Shown in pieces: positions 1 to 13,534 of a DNA stretch of 64,000 nucleotides (positions within the stretch are counted from its first letter, which is position 1; every line of letters starts with the position of its first letter). The translations under genes were made by a program, and so were the position numbers. The DNA comes from Stichopus chloronotus (lineage: Eukaryota; Echinodermata; Holothuroidea; Aspidochirotida; Stichopodidae). The DNA is taken from NCBI GenBank assembly GCA_021234535.1, contig CM037830.1, positions 38,130,437 through 38,194,436 of the forward strand. Reading direction: 5' to 3'. The notes under the pieces were generated by a model that was not told the DNA's origin, searched no databases, and saw nothing but the letters and a program-made list of their open reading frames with translations.

Positions 1-1494
1 TGAAGGAAAGAAATACAGAATTTGTAGGTAGTTAACTAAAAGTGTAGGAAGCATATCCTTCAATGCTTCGAACTGCCTCCAGATTTGGTCAATGATTGGT
101 TATACATGAGCATCATATATTTAGTCATTTCGAAAATCACCCGGTTTGGTTATCTATGAACAACTTATCAGGAATCTTGTCATGGCAGATGGGAGTGCAT
201 AGATGTCATGAAAAAGGCAAGGAAGAAGTAAACTGGAAATGATTGAGATATATAACAATACATGTTACCACTCATCTGCCAGTTGTACCTTTTACTCAGT
301 GTATATCATTTATTTATGACCTGGTGACCTTTGACAAAGTTTCTCTGTCAGAGCAGAATCTCCTTTTGACAACCTTCCTTCCAAGTTCCTATCACCACCT
401 TTTGTCGAAACACCAATAAAAAATTCAACATTACATAGAATTATGGCACTGAGACATATCAACCTCCCTGGCAAGACCCCCCCCCCCCCCGGCTTGTGTT
501 AAATGTGAACAATAGTATTTGGTTGACATCAGAGCGCTGTCTTTTTAATTTATTCTCATATATTTTTAAATATTGTTTGACTTAAAAACTGCAAATGTGT
601 AATGCCAAATTGATGCCATTTCTACACACAGACCTTCATACCAATTCTTATCTGATATGATGATACCTCACTACCACAGCGAAACATGACAGTGAGTCTC
701 AAAATCGCTCCAAATAATGGATTCTCTCATAAACAGGTCACCTACTGATTCTCCTATTGAAATATCAGGGAAGACCCTTCAAGCTACCCAAAGAAGCAAT
801 TTACTCCATGTACTGGGTCAACAATATTTACAAACCAGAATCAAAACACTTGGAATGTACTTCTCTGAAGAGGATGAAAATGTACAGTTTTAGGAGAAGT
901 CAAACTAATAGGTCGTTGAACTTGTTGAATGATGATTGTAACTTGAATAAGAAAACGATAAGCATGCAATGGTGGTTCATCAGGGGTCAAAATAAGCCTC
1001 CAAACTTTGAGAGCCAACCAAGTCCATAGCTCATGAAATTTAGGGGCCAAATGAGAAAAAAGTGGCCTGACAATAATTAGTAGAAATGGGACGTAAAAAT
1101 AAGTGTTAGTGAGTATGTGTGAATGCTAAGCAACAGCAAAAGTCTCAAGCCATTATCAAGAAGATATCAAGTAGGAGAAAACCTTCAACTTAAAAGTAAT
1201 GAATATATTAAAGATTGTTAGTTTAGAGTCTTGTCCACATGCCAGGTAAATGTTTTTGGCATTCTTGATCTACTGGAGTATTTTGCGGTAATTTTGATGA
1301 ATGACTTTGCTCCCCAGCTGAATACTGTAGGAGTCTCAGCGGTATATGCAGCAACCAATAACACTTGCGAGATTGTACAATGTTTTTTGGGACTGAAACC
1401 GCCTATTTTATTGAGTCCAAAACTTTGCATTCATTGCCACGAATTAAAACTAGAAAGCCAAAAGGCTTAGTGATTCCTTGCCTCATGATATATA
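1..1494. other. No gene seen
   Basis: AT-rich sequence with a C14 run (477-490). Short open frames on both strands lack any recognisable family or splice context. Confidence 0.6.
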
Positions 1495-1830
1495 TTGTAA
1501 CAAACATGAATCGCCCACATGACAAGCATGAGATCCCACACAGTTATCCTATTTGAGATACCATCTTAGTAAGGTCAAAACCTTTTGAATTCTCGTGACC
1601 CAAAATGACCTTTCACCTCCACTTAAAACGATAGGGATCACCTACCCTATATGGCCATCAACACGCTAAATGTGAACAATTCACAAACTAAGTATAAGAT
1701 CCCTCACATTTATCACCCTTAAAATATCATGTATACAAGGTTTTGACCTTTTGTCACCCAAATAACCTTTGACCTACACAAACATAAGAAAACTCCCAAA
1801 CGGATATGATGCTGCAGGGGAACAAATTAT
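1495..1830 (+). repeat. TGACCTTTGACCTCC-type repeat units, no tail
   Basis: Two diverged units carry AATGACCTTTCACCTCCACT and ATAACCTTTGACCTACACAA with the accompanying GAGATCCC/GAGATACC stretches. Neither a CA run nor a terminal hairpin follows. Confidence 0.6.
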
Positions 1831-2964
1831 ATTTTGTCGTGTCTAATAACTTGATAAGAAGGTAAACATGTTTATTTAATCAAAATTATAGCACTTTATT
1901 TTGTCGAGTTACAGCTATTGGTAGCAGCTCTTTCGTATTTGATTTTTTGGCGTGATGCCCTTCCCAATGGCTATGAGGTCCTTGAAAATTAGCAAAAACT
2001 GATAACCCTATTAAACCAGAATCTAGCATGACTTGCAATTTTGCCTTTAGTCTCAACACACAGTACAAGTTTCCTTGGTTTGATACACAGAAGTCATTTG
2101 TTTAAAGCTTAGCTGAACTACTGTAAAGTGAAATAGGGCATTTAGAATACACCAACATGGCGTACAAAGAAATTCGCTTTAACCATTGTTAAACCATTCA
2201 GTCTCATCAATAAATATCTGTCAAAGCTTCATCTCCTCAAAACATTATGCATGTGATGAGTAACTGATGCATCATTTGAATTTTAAAAAGTTTGGGTGCA
2301 CAAATTATTGTTGAGCAACAAATAAGTAAATTTCTGATCTGTGAGAATCTTATTTCTTGAAAATAAGGCTACTGTAATTGGTTATTCTGAATAATCTATC
2401 ATTTTATGTCCACAAATAATGGTTTTAAAAATATGGTTGTTTTCTGTAAAACAAACACCCTATTTCCCTTTAAGGGCTAAACAGAGACACTGTTTGTACA
2501 GTAAATGGTTAAGTCCATTGTGCACCTGGCTCAACAGACTGTATGATTTATTCTGGACATTGCGGTTTCTACTGGCAGTCAACTGTCATAAATTATGTCA
2601 GATAACAGTGGCCAATTTGAACAGAGGTGGGTCAGTTACAATTTGATTCATTCAATTAAGCAATCACAGTTCATGCACGCTCAAAGGTATTTGATCCAAA
2701 TTATCAGTAATTTAGTTCTTTTTATAAAGCTAATAACCCATGGTATATTTAATCAATTCCAATTTACAATTCATGCATGCTCAAAGGTCCTTATAAGGAC
2801 AGTGGCATAAGGTTTGCCAAATAATAATCTTTGATACCAAATTTAATGTTGTCTTCATCTTTTCTTTATGGTTATCGAAGAGACAATGTTGGTATGTACT
2901 AAAAGAAGTTCTCAAATCAACAAGAGGATTCTACATTACAAGTATAAAATTCACTAGAAAGACC
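1831..2964. other. No gene seen
   Basis: AT-rich. The only structure noted is a short direct repeat, TTCATGCACGCTCAAAGG (about 2671) and TTCATGCATGCTCAAAGG (about 2771), 100 bases apart. Confidence 0.55.
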
Positions 2965-3684
2965 GTTGTTTAAATATTGTAGACTTTCACATTTTGACCT
3001 CCCATTTTCACCTCTGCCAAAAAAAATAGGGATCATCTACTCGATATGGGCAATCCACACCCTAACTATGAGATCTCTCACATTTATCGTTCTGGAGATA
3101 TCGTGTTTACAAGCAATTTTCAAGGTTCTGACCTCTGGTGACCCTTGTACTCAATAAGATACACCTACACACTTCGTATGACATCTGCTCAAGCTTCTCT
3201 TCTTGAGATATTGTGTTTACATGGTTTTCAAAATTTGACCCCTGTTGACCCCAAATGACCTTTGACCTCCAATGAAAACAATAGGGTTCCTCTACTCAAC
3301 ATGGTACAACTACATACTAAACATGGGATTTCTACAAGCTTCCTTTCTTGAGATATCGTGTTTACAAGGTTTTCACAATTTGACCCCTGTTGACCCCAAA
3401 TGACCTTTGACCTCCACCAAAAACAATAGGGATCATCTACTCAATAAGGGCAACCTTCATGCCAAGTATGAGATCACTCAGAGTTACGCTTCTGGAGATA
3501 TCACGTTTACACGCAATTTTCAAGATATTTACCATTTGACCTCTAGTGACCCCAAATGACCTTTGACCTCCACCAAAAACTATTGGGATCATCTACTCAA
3601 TAAGGGCAATCTACATGCCAAGTATGAGATCACTCAGAGTTACGCTTCTTGAGATATCGTGTTTACAAGCAGGCGTCACACACG

Positions 3685-3717
<33 letters not shown>

Positions 3718-3765
3718 GACATCACCATCGCATAGATTCCTCTGCCTTCGGCAAGGAATCAACAA
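2965..3765 (+). mobile_element. Modular repeat element: tandem units, CA run, terminal hairpin
   Basis: Units of about 145-157 bases each carry GACCCCAAATGACCTTTGAC, AAAAACAATAGGGATCAT, CCAAGTATGAGATCACTCAG and TTGAGATATCGTGTTTACAA (cores at 3256, 3401, 3558). They end in a CA-rich run (3678-3718), then CATCACCATCGCATAG and a hairpin GATTCCT..AGGAATC (3735-3760). This layout resembles described non-autonomous elements with internal tandem repeats and a 3' stem-loop (pearl elements in bivalves, DINE-1/Helentron-derived elements in flies); membership is inference. Confidence 0.7.
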
Positions 3766-3989
3766 CTACAAACGTATTTCAGTACAGTCTGATTTCAGAA
3801 ATAATGCATGCCACACAGCTGTTTAGAGACAGAACTTACAAATGACAATATCATAAAAACAAAATGTAGCTCTAAGCTGTACTGCAAGGCAGCTTGAGAC
3901 ATGTCATCACTTTAAGGCCACTTATGTTGTTTGAACTAGACACCTACAACAACAATTAAGAAAAAGCAGACAGTCAAAAGGCTTTGTGA

Positions 3990-4690
3990 AATTGTCCAAA
4001 TAAATCGTCCATGTGACAAGTATGAGATCAGCTTTATACAGCATTTCTCTTGAAATATCATGTTTATACGCTTTGGATTCAAAATGACGTTTTACCTCCT
4101 CTTAAAACAATGAGTGCAAAATTTGAAATCATCTACTAAATATGGGAAATACACGTGCCAAATATGTTACCCTTCTTAAGATAAAATGTGTACAAAATTT
4201 TGATTTGTGGTGACCTCAAATGACCTTTGCCCCCCTACAAAACAACAGGGTACAACTACTTAATATGAGCAATAGACATGCAAAGTATGAGATCTGTCAG
4301 TGTTTCACTTTTTGTGATATAGGAGTATACATAGTTTAGACCTTTTGACCCCACATGACCTCACATGATCTTTGACCTCCACCAATAACAATAGTGATCC
4401 TCTACTCTATATGGGCAATCTGCACTACAAATATCAGGTTCCCTACAGTTACCCTTCTTGAGATGCTGTATATTGTTTACAAGGTTTTCACAGTTTGACC
4501 TCTGGTGACCTAAAATGACCTTTGATCTTCACAAAAAGAATACGAATCATCTACCTAGTATGGCCAACCTACACACTGAGTACGACATCAGTCAAGGTTA
4601 CCTTCTTGAGATACCATGTTCACCGTGAATATCCAAATATGCACACACACAACATCATCATGACACAGATTCCTGCACTAAGGAATCTAT
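3990..4690 (+). mobile_element. Modular repeat element, second copy with hairpin tail
   Basis: Several diverged units (for example the TGACCTTTGACCTCC core just before 4385) lead to CACACACAC at about 4641, CATCATCATGACACA and the hairpin GATTCCTgcactaAGGAATC (4668-4687). Order and orientation match the element at 2965. Confidence 0.68.
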
Positions 4691-4969
4691 GATATCTGCT
4701 CTTTAGTGTTCACAGGTGTACTCCACCGCAAATACCAGTTTTCCGATCTTTGATGCTTAAAGAACTTGAAAAGGCAATCAGAGTCAATAAACTGAAAATC
4801 ATACTCAGGCTATTGAATTTCATCAATTTTAATTTCTGAAGGCATAAAAAAAAACTCATTAAAACTGTCCAACGTTTTACCAGGCAACCACCTTAGAATA
4901 CGAGCAGGTTACATTGATGATGCAGTGGATTCCTTTTCAATATTGAGCATTGGCTGAGTACTAAACACA

Positions 4970-5425
4970 TAAAACATACCAAAATATAAGATCTGTCCAA
5001 GCTTTCCTTCTTGAGATTATGTTTGCAAGGTTTTCACAATTTGACCCATGTTAACCCCAAATGACCTTTGATTTTACCAAAAACTGTAGGTTTCTTATTG
5101 CTCAATAAAGCTCACCTACATACCAAATATGACATCTGTCCAGGCTTCCCTTCTTGAGATATAGTATTTACAAGGTTTCCACAATTTGACACCAAATGAC
5201 CTTTGATGCTCACCAAAAACAACAGGCTTCTTGTACTCAGTAAGGCATTACATACCAAATATAAAATCTCTCCTAGTTTTGCTTTTTGAGGCATCATATC
5301 TACAAGGTAGGTGTTACAAACATACCTATACACACAGACACATACAGCACACACACCCATACACACACACGCCAGCATGAATGCAATGTTACAATTCTCA
5401 TCAAAACCAAAAAAGACAGTAACCA
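4970..5425 (+). mobile_element. Modular repeat element, third copy
   Basis: Two to three units (AACCCCAAATGACCTTTGAT about 5054, ACACCAAATGACCTTTGATG about 5190) end in CA repeats (5330-5372) and CACGCCAGCATGAATGCAAT. The tail aligns with the other copies, but the hairpin stem is eroded. Confidence 0.62.
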
Positions 5426-5696
5426 CTTTGCACGGCAGCAAATAGGGCATAAAAACAGTGAGGAACAGAATTGGTATTTTAAACTTTGGTCATGGTATAA
5501 GAATCTGACATCGTAGGGCAGACTTAATCACCTAGAGCCTACTTATGTTCCCAAATTGCCTGAATGGTGAAATTAAAAGACATACTTAACTTTTGATGAT
5601 GACATTTTAACATTTTGCTTTTTGAGTACCCATGTAATCCCTTTAAACAGACTCAGTAAGTAGACAGAGAGAAACGCGACAACAAATGTAGTTTAC

Positions 5697-5879
5697 CTTA
5701 TAGTTCTTCTTTCCAATTAAATGAAGGAGGTTGCCAAGGATCGGTAGAGGTGTCGGCCCAGGTGGAAGATTCTTGGGTGTCCTTATCCACCAGAGAGCGG
5801 TCAAGAAGACAACACCAAACAGCAAAAGTGACTTCAGATTGGTCAAAAGAAATGGAACAAGCAAATCCACTGCCATCAT
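5697..5879 (-). CDS. Cytochrome P450 first exon (membrane anchor and proline hinge), partial gene
   Basis: A 61-codon first exon begins MMAVDLLVPFLL, has a strongly hydrophobic segment (about residues 4-28) followed by WWIRTPKN, then the hinge NLPPGPTPLPILGNLL, and ends at GKKNYK with a donor (AAG|GTAAAC) in phase 0. Anchor plus PPGP hinge is diagnostic of microsomal CYP2-clan enzymes, and vertebrate CYP2 genes also end exon 1 at about this point. An acceptor-like TTGCAG lies just upstream of the ATG, so a 5'UTR intron is possible. No later P450 exon was found on the minus strand between here and position 1, so the gene continues past the window edge or this is an orphan exon. It differs from the plus-strand P450, which lacks an anchor and has no intron at this point. 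Confidence 0.8.
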
Positions 5880-8124
5880 GCATTAAAGCTGCAATGATAA
5901 GCAGAGAACAGAAATATGGTACCATGAGTTCAGCTGTAATTTCTACACTTCATATACAAGATATAAACAACTTGTTAGAGAGTGTTATACATCAAGGATG
6001 CAAATAATCACATCAAAGGTCACAGACTCAAAGGTCATAGCATCGAAAATAAAACATAACAAGTTAACTTTTAGAGGAATTATGCATCACAAAATTAACA
6101 ATTTGATGTTGAATTACCAGCGATATCGCTGACTAAAATATGAAAATATTACTAAGATTGTGAATCATATTTGCTAACAAGCCCAACATGAATATCACGG
6201 TAATAACTGTCAACCTCCAATGAAATGACTTCATCTCCTGTAGGACTCTAACTGCATAGCCATAGTAATTACAATGTAATCAAATGAGCTCTATTTGTTC
6301 TATTGAGCATGGAACCCACAGTCAATTATGATGTTCAAAGTACTACAGTGAATAATTACGAGCAATTGTTTATATGGTTGATTTTTCTCACCACAGGTTC
6401 TCCCAGTTTCCATGAGCAGCAAGATTTTTGTCACAAAAAGATGACTGTGTACGCAATAAGTGGATAAATGCAGCTAAACAGGTTATGCAGAAAAACTCAC
6501 AGATGATTGAACAAAAGGGCAGTCACGCAGGAAGGTGTCACAATATTTTCACTCTAGTTTATTACAGTACATGGCACTAGAGGTCAAAACTAGGCTGCAT
6601 TGCCATTAATCTAACATGTGAAAAGTTCACAGCTAGAGCTAACGGTGGAGCTAGCAGTTTCAGTCTGAGGCAACCAAATGGCTTTCAGGGGCACTGTATA
6701 AGATATTGGAAGGGGTTAAGTGCCGGCAGGATTATCTAAGTAGAATGCCATCATCAGAATTTGGGCTTTTCAAACTCCCCAGATGGCCAGAAACAGCAAC
6801 TCCTTTGAGCTATAAAGTGCATATGCACAGTCTTGAAACAGGGTACTCATATTTGCAATATCTCACAGAAATGAGAGCAAAAGTAAATCTATGAAAATGC
6901 TAAGACATATCAGATGGGTTGAGTTGATACAAGAATTATAAATTATGCATCCCCTCTCATATACTTGGAGGAATTGACAAACATTTCCGTGGGGATGAAC
7001 ATATCTTTAGTCCCACACTTTGCCATAAGACATGTGCATGCCTGCATGAAGTTTGATTGTTTCCGGGGGGGGGGGGGGGGGACAAGAGACTCGAAGTATG
7101 CCGCCATGAGTGTAGCTAAATTTGTTTTCTTACTGGACCTGGGACATGGATGCTCTGGGGACATCACTGAGTACGATACAGTGTGATATCCCCTGTTGCA
7201 TTGGCCCAGCCAGAATGTTTAATTAGGGGTGAACTGTGAATTGCTCGAATACTATCAAAGAGGAGCACCAGCATCATTTGGAACATAACAAACCAGAAAA
7301 AAGATATACATAAAAACCCTCCTTTAGATCCTTAAAGTCCGGAATCCAGAACAAAATCCCCCGCAAACTGCGCTTCTCAGGCTCAGCAAGTAAGCTCCAG
7401 GAAATGGTATTGTCAGTAATTTCTTGGATGAAATATTAATCTCATTTTGGGAATTTTCAGGGGAAAAAGTCTGATCAAATTGCACATTTCATGATGAATA
7501 CATGTACTTGCTTGAATTTGAAGCCAAAGGTGGCAACTCATCCATCATTATTTTCTGGATGTGGAGGGCGCTGTAGAACTCAAACTTGTGTTTTCTTTAC
7601 CTTCTCTTTAATTTTTTTTCATAATCTTATTCTATCTATGTAACTATTTTTTCTCTTCTTTGTGAAAAGCCAAAAAGGGTGCCGGTTCCCCATTTGAATT
7701 GGTCAGGGAGGGCAACTGCCCCTCCCCCCGACCATATGGTAGCTCCCCCACTGGCTAGATCTACAAATGCAATGAATGAAAACATGGTATGTAAATGACT
7801 GACCTTATTCATAAAGTGACTCCATAAAAAAAATTACAATATAGGTCAAAAGTCACACAGCAAAAACTCATATTTTAGCTAACTTGTCTCTCTGTAAAAT
7901 GTCAACACCACATATTACACTGCTCTATTAACTGATTCTCGAAATTTTTGATTGTTGTAACCATTTTCCTTTTGAAGTTTTCCTTTCACCTCTCACCTGT
8001 ATACAAGATCATTTCATGGATCTCTTCAGCTACAGGTATTAATCGCTTCCTCTTGGCTGCACAGCATGCACAAACCAGTTTGAAGTTTCAGCAACTTTTC
8101 CTTAGTGACTTACTGTATTTATGC
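5880..8124. other. Upstream region of the minus-strand P450; no coding exon seen
   Basis: Holds an acceptor-like TTGCAG just upstream of the P450 ATG and a G17 run (7065-7081). The CTCCCCCCGACC stretch near 7730 looks like a repeat end. No promoter element was identified with confidence. Confidence 0.5.
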
Positions 8125-8415
8125 AGTTTTGAAATCATGTCCACGATTGACATCAAATGACCTTTGACCTCCATAAAAATGTCATCTACTTCTCAAGTAC
8201 TACCAAAGCTTAGAGTTTAAAGTTCTAGCAATGTTCAGTTGTTGAGATACCTTCCTTTTCATACTTTTCACACTTTAAACTCTGGTGACCTCAAATAACC
8301 TTTGACCTCCATGAGAAATAATAGGGACCACCTACTCACAATGAAGCTACCAACACAAGTCAACTTTGAAGTTCATGCCCTTAACCCTTTTTATATAACA
8401 TGTTTACAAGCCATG
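8125..8415 (+). repeat. Modular repeat units, tailless
   Basis: Two units with ACATCAAATGACCTTTGACC (about 8149) and CCTCAAATAACCTTTGACCT (about 8289), the second followed by an AAATAATAGGGACCACCTAC block. No CA run or hairpin follows. Confidence 0.6.
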
Positions 8416-11400
8416 GGGTCAGAGCTGACTACCTTTAGCAAACTGCAAAGTGACTAAAAAAGTGATGCTAAGAGTATGAAATCGTAGCAAAAGAGAACAT
8501 ACAGTAGAAGTTGAAGATCACTTACGTCAAGGCTAATTAATGCAGAAGAATAAGTATTTGAACTACACAAACACAGCCTACACCATAGTGAGCATACAGC
8601 TGTTTAACTGCATGCTGTATATAGGTACAAAATGAATTCTACGTAGCAAAGTTGACAACTACTTGCAAACTTAAAGGTATGATAAAAAATTATATTTCAG
8701 TGTACCGTATTTGAGTAAACTAAGACAACAATTGTTTTAAAGACTTAACATTTTTCATGCCAACAGGTGGTCTTAAAAAGTGACATGTAAATAAGTGAAG
8801 CATTAAATTTCAAAACTCTGCAAATCTAGAGGGAAAATACACAAGTGATGGGGCAAATAATTGATGGGTCAAGCATGCTCAGTGAATTCTCATACATTTT
8901 ATATTTGTAGCAAGGCGTAAAGGGGAATTCCAGGCAAGGAACATGTCATCTAACTCATAGAGCCATTTTAAACCATTTTCATTCCTGAATTTTTCATGTG
9001 AAACAAGATGTGTTCAAAGTTCCAGCCCAACATCTAGGAAAGGGTGTGGCCATTGTTATGTAATCGATCATGATCTCTGTGGCTTATGATGTAGTCGACG
9101 ACAAGTTCTGATTCACAAAAAGCAACCTGATTGTCCTCTGTTAAACTGATAAACTGATGAAACTGTGAAAAGTAAAATTTGTTGGAAAGTAATATGTACA
9201 GGGCATGACATAAAGTGCTCACACAAACTTACTAAGTACGGTCTCTTGCAGTTGGACCATTATAACATAACAAGTTATGTTATTATTATTAAATTATTTT
9301 ATTAATTAATGAAATTATGTTAAGTTATTATGACAGGCAAGCAATGCCTGGCATTGCCATATGATGGGGGATAGGAGTTGGGACTGGTTTGATGGATTGG
9401 CACATATCCCCCAAACCACTTTTTTGAACAGCCAAAAAATGAATACACTTGAGGAAACGTATTAAACTTTGCTACATTTATTTGTACTGTGATCACGTGC
9501 AAATTTTCACCATTCGAGTTCTGCCCAAATGTCGGCGGCCTACTAGTGCACAGTTTTCCCGTGTTATTTGCACAACGGGGTTATATTGTTATATAGCATA
9601 AACATTTACCCAATTTGCAAATTTTATTGCACGACTTTATCACCACTGGTAGTAAAGAAATTGTTTTGCATAAGTTGTTTTCGTCCCCAGATACTCTCTG
9701 AGTAACGTGGTGAGTCAGTCAAACTGTGTGTTGAGACCAAATTAGATCTCACAAAATATCAAGTCATCGTAAAAACAGATCATCTTTGCTGTTGGGAATC
9801 CTGCTTAACTCTCTGGTTCTTAAATCATTCGTAACTGTGTCGAACAAGGTTATGTTAACGTAGGCCTAATTGGAGTTCACAGATAAAACAGCTACCTACC
9901 TTCAACGAGTTACCGTCGGCTACAGCTTGAACTGATGATAGGGGTAAATTGAAGCTCTTGATGCTGAAGACGGACACCAGTTGTGAAGGCTTCGCTATGT
10001 GTGCATACAATGACAATACTGCTGTTTTTATCTGGTATGGATAGCACTTTTAAGGAGGCAATGACTAAACAAAACTCAACTAGCAGTAGCTGTACTTACT
10101 TGCTATGGCAAAGTAAGTACCTACAGTGTAGGTGGAATGTCGTTACATTTAACACACACGTACCTGTTGATATATCCAGGGGTTCTGTTCCCGTTAGTTT
10201 ACTTTCTGTCGCGGCCCACGTAGCCACTGACAGCTGTCAATACACATCAACCCCAACGCAACGTATACAACAATGACGAGTAAGTTACAGGTTGGAAGTA
10301 ATAATTCTATGAGAAGCGAAATAGGACATAATGAATTAAACACCGAAACAGTACATCATAACATGAAAGTGTCACATTGTGCAAAGTACAATGTATCAAG
10401 TGCCATTCACCCCACAGGCGATGGTATGTATACAGACAGGCCTAACTCGTTAAAGCCGCAAGTCTTTACGTACGCTGTCTCGCCCAATTTCTACCCGAAT
10501 AGCAGGGACGAAACTAAGAATTTTTTAAAGAGGGGGAGGGGTCTAACATAAAAAGTCACAATTACTATCCAATCGGAGCTCCAGTGAAAAAAAAAATTAG
10601 TTTGACAAGCCCCCCCCCCTTCCGATGACTGAAATCGGCACTCTTCAAGTGTTTTAGGCTGAATGTAACCAGCCTTTAAAAAGAGATATCATCTTTGCAA
10701 TTTCCCAAGTAATAATAAAATCACTCTATGAAAAATGCTGGTACTACATATCGATCGGTTGTGACATATCCTAAGGAATTCCTATCCTAAGGAGAAGTAT
10801 CCTAAGGAATTGTGCATCCTCCTTTCATGTATTCTTTGGCCCCACTTCTTTCATTGGGCTTTAGTCCTTAGGCCCAGCTCCCAGTTTTACCCCTGCAACT
10901 GGTGGGGCGAGTAAAGCATACATGAGGGGGAGCTCAAGACTCATCACTTATAGCTAGAATTTCTGGAAGATAGGGTTCCTACATATAGGACATATAAGAC
11001 AAAATCGGTTGACTCGGAGCGTTCCAAAACAGTTTGAAAACAAGGTACCCAATAGATCGCAAGAAATCATCTTCACAGGCTCCAAAGTCGCCCTTTGCAC
11101 TCGATCTTGCGAGGCTCCTCAAAAACCCGTTGCCTAAGGCCATGGCTCCATTCTCCCCGGCCACGAAACTCAATGCGATTTGATGAAACAAATACAATTG
11201 CATAATTCCTTTTTACAAAATTCTTTTACATAATTATTTTAGAAAATTTTTACAAATTCCTTTTTACAGTTGTTTCCTTTAATTATTCCGCGTGACAATA
11301 TTTTCGGTCCATGTCTGGGGATGGGCCTGTTGCCACCCTGTTGCCCCGTGGTTCGGCAGGCTTCCGGGATTCGTAGACGTTCTCGAGTAGTAGTCCAGGA

Positions 11401-11700
11401 GCCCAGAGAGGTTATTTAGCTGAAAAGGTACAAAAGGTTTGATGATTTCAACATGTAGGTTGGGGCCCAGGAGTCAAGGAGTGGGCCGATCACTGCCGGG
11501 ACCCATCATGTACATTTGACCTGAGGTTCCCAAAAATGAGGTCCAAAAACTTTGCATTAATCCAGCTATACAGGTAGACCTACATGTATAAATTTAACTG
11601 AAAAACATCCACTAGGACTCACTGATAGTCAAAATGGGTGTGACAGCAATTTTATCCCCGGACAATAGTCTTAAAGGGCCACAAAATTTGGTGTTATTCA
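8416..11700. other. Non-coding, with a weak candidate 5'UTR/promoter at 9.9-10.5 kb
   Basis: AT-rich TTATTATTA sequence lies at 9260-9340. 9850-10560 is less AT-rich and holds a minus-strand donor-like GAAG|GTAGGTAG (about 9901), which could be a 5'UTR exon end for the P450 at 5879; this is speculative. CTATCCTAAGGA-type short repeats occur at 10766-10818. Confidence 0.35.
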
Positions 11701-11990
11701 GTTGAAAATGTACATGGATAATTCGTTTTGCATTTGAAAGATTATATCTTAGGAATCACAAAAATACCTATGGCAGCGAGTTTATCCTGTAAATGGGCCC
11801 AGACAGTAGTAACCCCAAAGGGGCCCATGGCCCATGACTGCTTCATTCATCTGAAAAGGTACATGGATAAAATTGTCTTTGCATTTGGGAAGAGTACATC
11901 TCAGGGATCACAAAAATACCAATGACAGCAACTTTATCCTGTACATTGGCCCAGACAGAAGCCCCAAAGGGTCCCATGGCCCATAATGAG
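11701..11990 (+). repeat. Imperfect 150-bp tandem duplication
   Basis: GTACATGGATAA at 11710 and 11860 each begins a unit that continues through ATCACAAAAATACC, AGTTTATCCTGTA/ACTTTATCCTGTA and CCCATGGCCCAT, 150 bases apart. Weaker related sequence may extend left to about 11410. Confidence 0.7.
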
Positions 11991-13534
11991 TTCTACCTCT
12001 CATATAGTGTAGTTTACGTTGTACTGAAAGCGGATTGGCCACATTGAGCTGAAGTATCACGGGAAATCTTCCCCCATGACCTCGCAAAATTTCACGCGGG
12101 AATGATGTCACAATTTTTTAATTTTCCACTGTTGACCATGTGTACGAATCGACAACATAACACAACAATTTCATCGAAATCTGCCCGATTTTAATAATAT
12201 CTAGATATGATATATATACTTAGAACGTTGCAGTTCACGAGGACGATAAAGCCATGTTTGAACAGGGCAAATAACATAGCCTAATTTCACAACTTTGAGA
12301 CTTAAATATGAGACTTACGGACAAGGTTTGAAAATAGGTCCAACTATCCAAAACGTGGGTGAAAAAATAAAACAGACAGGGAAATGTTACGGAAATTTGT
12401 TTTTTACATAATGCAACCACAAGGGGAGGTAATCAATGGCTAATACAATTAGTCTTAGATGAAACTTACCGAGATTCCATAAAGTGTTAAGACAAACTCA
12501 TTGTCATTGAAACAGGCCTACACAACTAATCATTACTACCGTATTTCAAAGGCATAATCTGAGATGATTGCGGCTCTTGTAATGTACACACACACATCTG
12601 CCACATGGCAAAGAGATACACAGAAACGTAGAAATGATTAGCAAAAAAGTGAACTGTTTTGACAAAATGATTTTTTTTTTCGCTACAACTGACATTGTGA
12701 CAAATATCTGAGACTTCGAAGTTACAAGGAATCAATCAGCAACTGGGTGGGGCATCTGAGTGGGCCGAAGTTACAATTTGCAAACAACGGATAGTTTATC
12801 AAATGCTCTTTGTCGATGTTCAATAACATGTATTATCAATGGGTTGTATTATACAATGTTTCAGGGGAGATCAGAAAGGATATCGTCAGATGTTGTGATA
12901 AAAAGATAGTCGGTCCATCGAATCGGATCATCACAAAGAAATGGCACAGTTTGGAGGATTGACTCGTCACAAAGACAAAATTCTGAAATCTGATGGTCTA
13001 ATTTGGACAATTTTCTGCATTTTATTTTTTCACAAGATGTTTCAATGAATTAAACAAAAAGTTAATTTTGACAAAATGACTTTTGTCAGAATGTTTACAT
13101 TTTTACAAGTTGATTAAATTGTTAAATTTGAAAATTAGCAATGACATGGATGCTTGCACACACGTCGAGAACAACAAAGAACAATTCACCCTGTGAAGTT
13201 GAGCAGTTTTTGCTGTATTTTAAAGTGTGTAATTTACTCCAAAGTATCGTTTGTTTTCTTGTAATGCGTCTGTTTATTCTTCAGTGAGAAGAGGTCGGGA
13301 ACAATAAACTCCATAACTGCAATGAAATCGTTATGTGATGCGGTATTATAGGCTTGCATAAGAGGACAACTTTCTCTTACATTCACCCCTGTCACTTTTG
13401 GAGTTCGTTTTGGATACACTTTTGGATTTGTACACTATAACTTTACACAAAATATATCTTCTAGCTGAGAAAGAGAATGAAGTGAAGGCGGTAAAAAGGC
13501 TCTGAAAAAAAATATTGTCAGTGTCGTAATGACT
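11991..13534. other. No gene seen
   Basis: AT-rich. Short open frames such as 13234-13419 (minus) match no family I recognise. Confidence 0.5.

Noticed and set aside
5112..5450. 112-codon minus-strand open frame
   Set aside because: It lies wholly in the tandem units and CA tail of a modular repeat element; the residues simply translate the repeat.
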